From a bacterium (lineage in GTDB: Bacteria > Vulcanimicrobiota > Vulcanimicrobiia > Vulcanimicrobiales > SCRA01): a stretch of 9,693 nucleotides of DNA. This document shows, one piece after another, positions 5,766 to 9,693 of the stretch; the first letter of the stretch is position 1; every line of letters starts with the position of its first letter. The position numbers and the translations under genes are program-made. Below the pieces are notes generated by a model. That model was not told the DNA's origin, did not search any database, and saw nothing but the letters and a program-made list of their open reading frames with translations. The DNA is taken from assembly GCA_028869325.1 (NCBI GenBank), contig JAGWST010000500.1, positions 1-9,693 on the forward strand. The letters are read 5' to 3'.

Positions 5766-6964
5766 TCACCCCCCCGGCGCCGGGCTCGCCGTTTCTCCTG
5801 GGCGTCAACTACTGGCCGCGGCGCAGTGCGATGGGGTGGTGGCGCCGCTTCGATGCGGGCGAGCTCGCCGAGGACTGCGCGCGCATCGCCACGCTGGGCA
5901 TGCGCGTGCTGCGCTGGTTCCTGGACTGGGAGCTGCTCCAGCCCGATCCTGCGCAGCTCGACGAAGCGACGCTGGCCAACGCCGATCGCGTGCTCGACCT
6001 GTGCGCCCAGCATGGGCTGCTGGCGATGCCCACGCTCTTCACCGGGCACATGTCGGGCGTGAATTGGCTGCCGGCATGGACGCTGGATGCGGCCCAGCCG
6101 CCTGGGCGCTTTCGCACCATCGCGCGCGGAGTCGAGCAGGCGTGCGGGATCGGCGATCTCTACGCGGACCCCGCGCTGCTGCGCGCGCAGACGTTCTGCG
6201 CCGCGCGACTAGCGGAGCGCTGGCGGGGCCACCCGGCGCTGTGGGCGATCGATCTCGGCAACGAGTTCTCCAACCTGCGCGAGCCCGCGCGCCCCTCCGA
6301 TGCAGCCGATTGGAGCGCGCGGCTCTGCGATGCACTGGCCCCGGCCGGCGTGGCGACCACCGGCGGTCTGCACGGCGAGGACGTCGAGCGCGATCGCGGC
6401 ATCCGTCCCTCCAGCATCTCGGCATCTTGGAGCCTGGCCACGATGCACGGCTACGCCGTCTACTCGCCGTGGTCGGCGGGACGGCTCGATACGGATGCCG
6501 TGCCCTTCTTGGGCGCGGTGATGCGCGCGTTTCAAGGCGGCAGACCGCTGCTCTTCTCCGAATGGGGTGGACCGCAGTGTCCGCACACCCGCGCTCCGGG
6601 CGGCGACGAGGCGGAGCCATTCGAGTGCTACAGCGAGGAGGAGCTGGCGGCCTACGCCATGGGCGCGCTGGAGCGCCTGCATCGCGAGGGCGCGGTGGGG
6701 GCGCTCTACTGGTGTTGGAGCGACTACGACCCCGCCTTGGCGACGCAGCCCCCGTTCGACCGCGCGCCCTGGGAGATGCGCTTCGGACTCTGCGACGAAC
6801 GCGGAAGGCTCAAGCAGGTCGGCGAACGCCTCCAGAGCTTCGCGCGCGACAATCCGACCGTGCAGCGGCCCGCGCCCTTCGCGCAGGACGAGGCGGCATG
6901 GTACGCGGATCCGCCGCGCCGACTGCGCGAGGCATATGCGCGTTATCGCGCCATGGAGGAGTAG
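5762..6964 (+). CDS. Clan GH-A glycoside hydrolase (GH5-like, cytoplasmic)
   Basis: A 400-residue TIM-barrel hydrolase. FLLGVNYWPRR starts the first strand, followed by LGMRVLRWFLDWELLQP and LLAMPTLFTGHMSG. The acid/base catalyst is E168 in IDLGNEFSN (the Asn-Glu pair typical of clan GH-A), and the nucleophile is E267 in LLFSEWGGPQ. GALYWCWSDYDP near residue 320 forms the last strand with the aromatic platform. It resembles cellulase/mannanase-type GH5 and related families. It should hydrolyse a beta-glycosidic bond by the retaining mechanism, but substrate is unknown. There is no signal peptide, so it probably acts on imported oligosaccharides or glycosides. Its gene starts at a GTG overlapping the ROK kinase stop by 4 bp, which suggests that the sugar it frees is phosphorylated by that kinase (inference). 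The end of the gene supplies the ribosome site for the next one. Confidence 0.88.
   Translation: MITPPAPGSPFLLGVNYWPRRSAMGWWRRFDAGELAEDCARIATLGMRVLRWFLDWELLQPDPAQLDEATLANADRVLDLCAQHGLLAMPTLFTGHMSGVNWLPAWTLDAAQPPGRFRTIARGVEQACGIGDLYADPALLRAQTFCAARLAERWRGHPALWAIDLGNEFSNLREPARPSDAADWSARLCDALAPAGVATTGGLHGEDVERDRGIRPSSISASWSLATMHGYAVYSPWSAGRLDTDAVPFLGAVMRAFQGGRPLLFSEWGGPQCPHTRAPGGDEAEPFECYSEEELAAYAMGALERLHREGAVGALYWCWSDYDPALATQPPFDRAPWEMRFGLCDERGRLKQVGERLQSFARDNPTVQRPAPFAQDEAAWYADPPRRLREAYARYRAMEE
6955..6961 (+). promoter_or_regulatory. Ribosome binding site of the 149-aa gene
   Basis: GGAGGAG lies over the last codons of the glycoside hydrolase gene, 9 nt before the GTG at 6971. It is the strongest Shine-Dalgarno sequence noted in the window and supports this GTG as the start of the following small gene. 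Confidence 0.6.
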
Positions 6965-6970
6965 CCGGCG

Positions 6971-7420
6971 GTGTTGGACGAGGAGAACCCGGAGCCGAGC
7001 GCAGAGGCCGCACCCATCGCCTCCGAGCTCTCGGAGCAGGTCTTGGAGAATGCGCGACTGCTGGCGGAGCGGCGCCTCTCGCGTGCTCTCAACGCCTTGC
7101 CGTTGGAGCAGCGCGCCAAGCGCGTGCGCGATCACGTGCGCTTCGTCGGGCAGAGGATCGCGCGCGAGACGGCGCGGCTGGCCGCCGATCTCATCGAGAT
7201 CGACGAGCAGACGGTGCGCTGCGCGGAGACCGGGCGCGCGATCTCCCTGCTGGTCGAGGACGACTGCATGCTGGTGGAACGATCATGGCTCGCGGGCCGG
7301 CGAAGGCGCCAAGCCGTGGAGGAGCTGCAAGTCGACGACGATCTGCTCTATGTCCGCCTGGCCGGCGGCGAGGAGTGGGCCAGCATCTGGGAGCTGGTCG
7401 GCGAGATCCTGGAGGAGTGA
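6971..7420 (+). CDS. Hypothetical protein, 149 aa, unrecognised
   Basis: I do not recognise this family. The product is acidic at the N terminus (residues 1-26, several Glu/Asp and Pro). It is then predicted to be strongly helical with alternating Arg/Leu/Glu (27-80), which could form a short coiled coil. A Cys-containing beta-like part follows (RCAETGRAISLLVEDD, 83-98), then a basic patch GRRRR (109-113), and a segment with repeated acidic residues and tryptophans (DDDLLYVRLAGGEEW, W140). There is no signal peptide and no membrane segment. It is probably real: it has a strong ribosome site, follows the glycoside hydrolase by only 6 bp, and its codons look like those of its neighbours. Its position before a helicase gene, separated by 51 bp, does not define a role. 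Only two internal cysteines are present, so a metal cluster is unlikely. Confidence 0.7.
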   Translation: MLDEENPEPSAEAAPIASELSEQVLENARLLAERRLSRALNALPLEQRAKRVRDHVRFVGQRIARETARLAADLIEIDEQTVRCAETGRAISLLVEDDCMLVERSWLAGRRRRQAVEELQVDDDLLYVRLAGGEEWASIWELVGEILEE

Positions 7421-7429
7421 GCCGCAGAC

Positions 7430-7464
7430 TGTGCCAGGCATCCGGCACACCCATCGTCTACGCT
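7430..7464 (+). promoter_or_regulatory. Candidate promoter/operator region before the helicase gene
   Basis: The 51-bp gap before the helicase holds a perfect 6-bp inverted repeat, TGTGCC-N8-GGCACA at 7430-7449. It is followed by TACGCT at 7459-7464, which fits the loose -10 pattern TANNNT and ends 7 nt before the GTG at 7472, the same spacing as the coxG box. The repeat would overlap the -35 area, as an operator would. No T-run follows, which argues against a terminator. The evidence is weak because such short patterns occur by chance. Confidence 0.3.
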
Positions 7465-7471
7465 GGGGGTC

Positions 7472-9442
7472 GTGAGCGGCCCGCGCATCTCAACCGATGA
7501 CCCTCCGCCGGAGGGCGCGCCGTTGGAGCTGAACCAGCGCCAGCGCGAGGCGATCGCCTATCGCGGGGGCCACCTGTTGCTGCTGGCGGGACCCGGCACC
7601 GGCAAGACCGAGACGCTGGCACGCCGCGCCGCGGCGCTGATCGACGAGGCACGCAACGGCGGGCACGAGCAGCCCGAGATGCTCCTGCTCACCTTCGCTC
7701 GCAAGGCCGCCCGGGAGCTCCGCGCGCGCGTCGCGCGCCACCTGCGTTCCGGGGGCCGCCTTCCCGCGTGCTCCACGTTCCATGCCTTCGCGCTGGAGGT
7801 CCTCGAGCACGCGGGATCGCGCGCCTACGGTGAGCTGGGCATGTTGACGCCCACCAAAGAGCGCCTGCTGGTCGAGCGCGTCTGCCGCGGCGTCGCCGAC
7901 GAGCACCCCGAGCGCATCGCCTACTTCACGCGCGACGCGCTGCGCAGCAGGAGCTTCGCGCGCGACTTCGCCAACGCGGTCGGGCGCTTCAAGCAGGCGC
8001 GCGTCTCGGCGCTCGAGGTCTTCGCCGCGGCCCGCGGCGCCCAAGGCCAGGCGCGCGCGGCGCTCGCCGAGCTCGCAGGACTCTACCAATCGTACGAGCA
8101 GGAGCGCGAGCGGCTCCGCCTGCGAGACTTTCGCGACCTCGTCAACGAGGCGATCGAAACCCTGCGCGGCCGGCCGCGCGCATACGCGCACGTCTTCGTC
8201 GACGAGCTGCAGGATGCCGATCCCAGTCAGCTCGAGCTCCTGCAGATCCTCGCCGGCGCCGGAGCGATGGTCACCGCCGTGGGTGATCCCAACCAGAGCA
8301 TCTACCGCTTTCGCAGCGCCGCGCCGGCGGCGATCTCCGATCTCCAGCGCATGCTCACGCCCCACGTCGTCGCGCTCGACGAGAATCGGCGTTGTCCGCC
8401 GGAGATCCTCGCCTGCGTGAATCGTCTCGCCGAGGTGCCCGCGCCGCTGGATCCGCGCGATCCGCCGCAGCCCGCACTGGCGGCCGCGAGCCTCACGCGC
8501 TCCGTCGCGGAGCGCAGCGGGGAGGTACGCTGGCTGCGCTGCCTCGACCGGCATGACGAAGCCATCTCGATCGCGCGCGAGATCCGCCGTCGCATCGGCG
8601 CGCCGCGAGCGGGCGGCGGCGTGTTGCGCTACCGCGACGTCGCCATCCTCTTACGCTCGCCCGAGCGGCATGCCGAAGCCATCGCGCTGGCGCTGCGTGG
8701 TTCCGGCATCCCGGTGGTACGCAGCGGAGCGGCGGAGTTCCTCGCCGACGCCGCGGTGGATTTCGTGCTCGCCTATCTCAAGGCGCTCGCCGCGGCACCG
8801 GGCGTCGATCAGCTCCTGCGCCTGCTCTCCTCGCCCGTCGTCGGCGTCCATGCGCACGCGCTGCGCTTTGCCCAGCGCCGCATGGCACGCGGCGCCGATG
8901 CGCTGAGTGCCCTGACCGCGAGCGCGGAGCTGAGCGCGCAAGAGCGTGCGCGCATCGCGCGCTTCGCCCGCATCTTCGAGCGTCATCGCTCCTCCTGGCG
9001 CCGCAGCGGCGCCGGCGAGCTGGTGCGCTCGATCGCACGCGAGCACGGGGTCGTCGCCGCGCTGGTCGCATGCGCCGCCGACGATGAAGCCGGAGCCGCA
9101 TCGGCCGCACGGCTGAAGGCGCTGATCTCGCTGGCCGACGATGCCGACGCCGTCGCCGGCCGGCCTCCCGAGGCGGTCGAGCAGCTCGCGCATGGCGCCC
9201 ATGAGCTCTTTACGCTCCTCGCCGAGGCCGAGGGTGCCGCCGCGTGCGAGGGCGTGCACATCCTCTCGATCCACGCCGCGAAGGGCTTGGAGTTCCCTCT
9301 CGTCGTCGTCGCGGGCGCCGTGCGCGGCGAGCTGCCGGCGCCATCGCGTCCCGATCCGTTACTCGGCGAAGCGGCGCAGGAGGCGCTCTACCACGATGCG
9401 AGGATGACTCCGGCCGCGCCCGCCGTCGAGCAGCGCGAGTAG
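7472..9442 (+). CDS. UvrD/Rep-like superfamily 1 DNA helicase, ended early by an in-frame TAG
   Basis: The 656-residue product shows superfamily 1A helicase motifs in order: Q-motif LNQRQREAI (20-28), Walker A AGPGTGKT (39-46, K45), motif Ia LLTFARKAARELRARV, motif Ic STFHAFALEVL, motif II VDELQD (D244, E245), motif III GDPNQSIYRF (about 271-280), motif IV DENRRCPPEIL (303-313), and motif V LSIHAAKGLEFP (K604). The TAG at 9440-9442 comes before motif VI, which supplies an ATP-contacting arginine and is needed for activity. The same frame continues with a good motif VI, so the gene looks interrupted by one codon. Such helicases act 3' to 5' on DNA in repair or recombination. GTG at 7472 is the first GTG or ATG after the in-frame stop of the previous gene and precedes the Q-motif closely. 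Motif II has DELQDAD where DEFQDT-like forms are common. Confidence 0.88.
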   Translation: MSGPRISTDDPPPEGAPLELNQRQREAIAYRGGHLLLLAGPGTGKTETLARRAAALIDEARNGGHEQPEMLLLTFARKAARELRARVARHLRSGGRLPACSTFHAFALEVLEHAGSRAYGELGMLTPTKERLLVERVCRGVADEHPERIAYFTRDALRSRSFARDFANAVGRFKQARVSALEVFAAARGAQGQARAALAELAGLYQSYEQERERLRLRDFRDLVNEAIETLRGRPRAYAHVFVDELQDADPSQLELLQILAGAGAMVTAVGDPNQSIYRFRSAAPAAISDLQRMLTPHVVALDENRRCPPEILACVNRLAEVPAPLDPRDPPQPALAAASLTRSVAERSGEVRWLRCLDRHDEAISIAREIRRRIGAPRAGGGVLRYRDVAILLRSPERHAEAIALALRGSGIPVVRSGAAEFLADAAVDFVLAYLKALAAAPGVDQLLRLLSSPVVGVHAHALRFAQRRMARGADALSALTASAELSAQERARIARFARIFERHRSSWRRSGAGELVRSIAREHGVVAALVACAADDEAGAASAARLKALISLADDADAVAGRPPEAVEQLAHGAHELFTLLAEAEGAAACEGVHILSIHAAKGLEFPLVVVAGAVRGELPAPSRPDPLLGEAAQEALYHDARMTPAAPAVEQRE

Positions 9443-9693
9443 GAGCTGCGCCTCTTCTACGTCGCCTGCACGCGCGCGTCGGAGTCGCTGATCCTCACCA
9501 GCTATGAGCAGGACGAAGGCACCGAGGTCGCCGACTCACCGTACCTTGCGCGGCTCGGCCTGGCGGAGCCCACGCGCACACCCGTGTGCGATGTCTTCGA
9601 CGAGGTGGAGCGCGTGCTGGCGCTGCACCGCCTCGGGATCGCGAGCACGGAGGGGGCGCGATGCGCCGCCGAACGGCGCATCGTCACGTGCGG
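9443..9693 (+). pseudogene. Continuation of the UvrD-like helicase after the TAG (motif VI and beyond, runs off window)
   Basis: In the same frame as the helicase, immediately after the TAG, the translation reads ELRLFYVACTRASESLILTS, which is a normal superfamily 1A motif VI (Y-V-A-x-T-R-A). The frame stays open to the end of the window (about 83 codons), with SPYLARLGL further on resembling the stretch after motif VI in UvrD relatives. The residue at the TAG would normally be Glu or similar in the EEELRLFYVA-type run, so GAG to TAG, a single G to T change, explains the break. This segment could be the dead end of a pseudogene, be read through, or belong to an intact gene if the TAG is a sequence error. 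It has no obvious start of its own right after the stop. Confidence 0.8.

Noticed and set aside
5716..7500. Open frame of 594 codons on the + strand over the glycoside hydrolase, the small gene and the start of the helicase
   Set aside because: It is very rich in Arg, Ala and Gly, as shadow frames of GC-rich genes are, and conflicts with three well-supported genes in another frame.
7490..8554. Open frame of 354 codons on the - strand opposite the helicase
   Set aside because: The + strand frame has the full run of superfamily 1 helicase motifs; the minus frame has no recognisable domain.
9661..9693. Possible new gene start (ATG at 9661 after a G-rich AGGGGG) at the right edge
   Set aside because: Only 11 codons are visible, they are Arg-rich, and the helicase frame is still open across them.

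Overview
The window is GC-rich (sampled 60-base blocks in the host-like genes run near 70% G+C) and densely packed on the + strand with GTG/TTG/ATG starts and 4-bp stop/start overlaps, as expected for a free-living bacterium with a high-GC genome. The genes recognised belong to the accessory part of an aerobic molybdenum-copper CO dehydrogenase (form I or a form II-like relative) locus. The lineage cannot be fixed from sequence alone. High GC, cox genes and apparently leaderless promoters would fit groups such as Eremiobacterota/Vulcanimicrobiota, Chloroflexota, Deinococcota or Actinomycetota, and this is only a guess.

Left part (1-2552, +): the C-terminal end of a MoxR/CoxD-type AAA+ ATPase, a CoxE-type von Willebrand A protein, and an XdhC/CoxF-type molybdenum-cofactor maturation protein. 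They are almost contiguous and form one transcription unit. The catalytic coxMSL genes would be expected upstream, outside the window.

Middle (2565-4141, -): a complete hipBA-type toxin-antitoxin pair of visibly lower GC lies in the opposite orientation between the XdhC gene and coxG, splitting what is a D-E-F-G gene order in classical cox clusters. Its promoter side is an island of about 100 bp at roughly 30% G+C, rich in short inverted and direct repeats that are candidate HipB operators.

Right part (4357-9693, +): coxG restarts from what looks like its own promoter, a perfect TATAAT 7 nt before the ATG. It is translationally coupled to a ROK-family sugar kinase, which is coupled to a cytoplasmic clan GH-A glycoside hydrolase. 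An unrecognised 149-aa protein follows, then a UvrD/Rep-like superfamily 1 helicase. The helicase frame is broken by one TAG codon exactly between motif V and motif VI, and the frame continues with good helicase sequence after it.

No RNA genes, CRISPR arrays, transposases or prophage genes were seen. The most notable points are the hipBA module inside the cox maturation block, the single-codon interruption of the helicase, and the unexpected coupling of coxG to carbohydrate genes.
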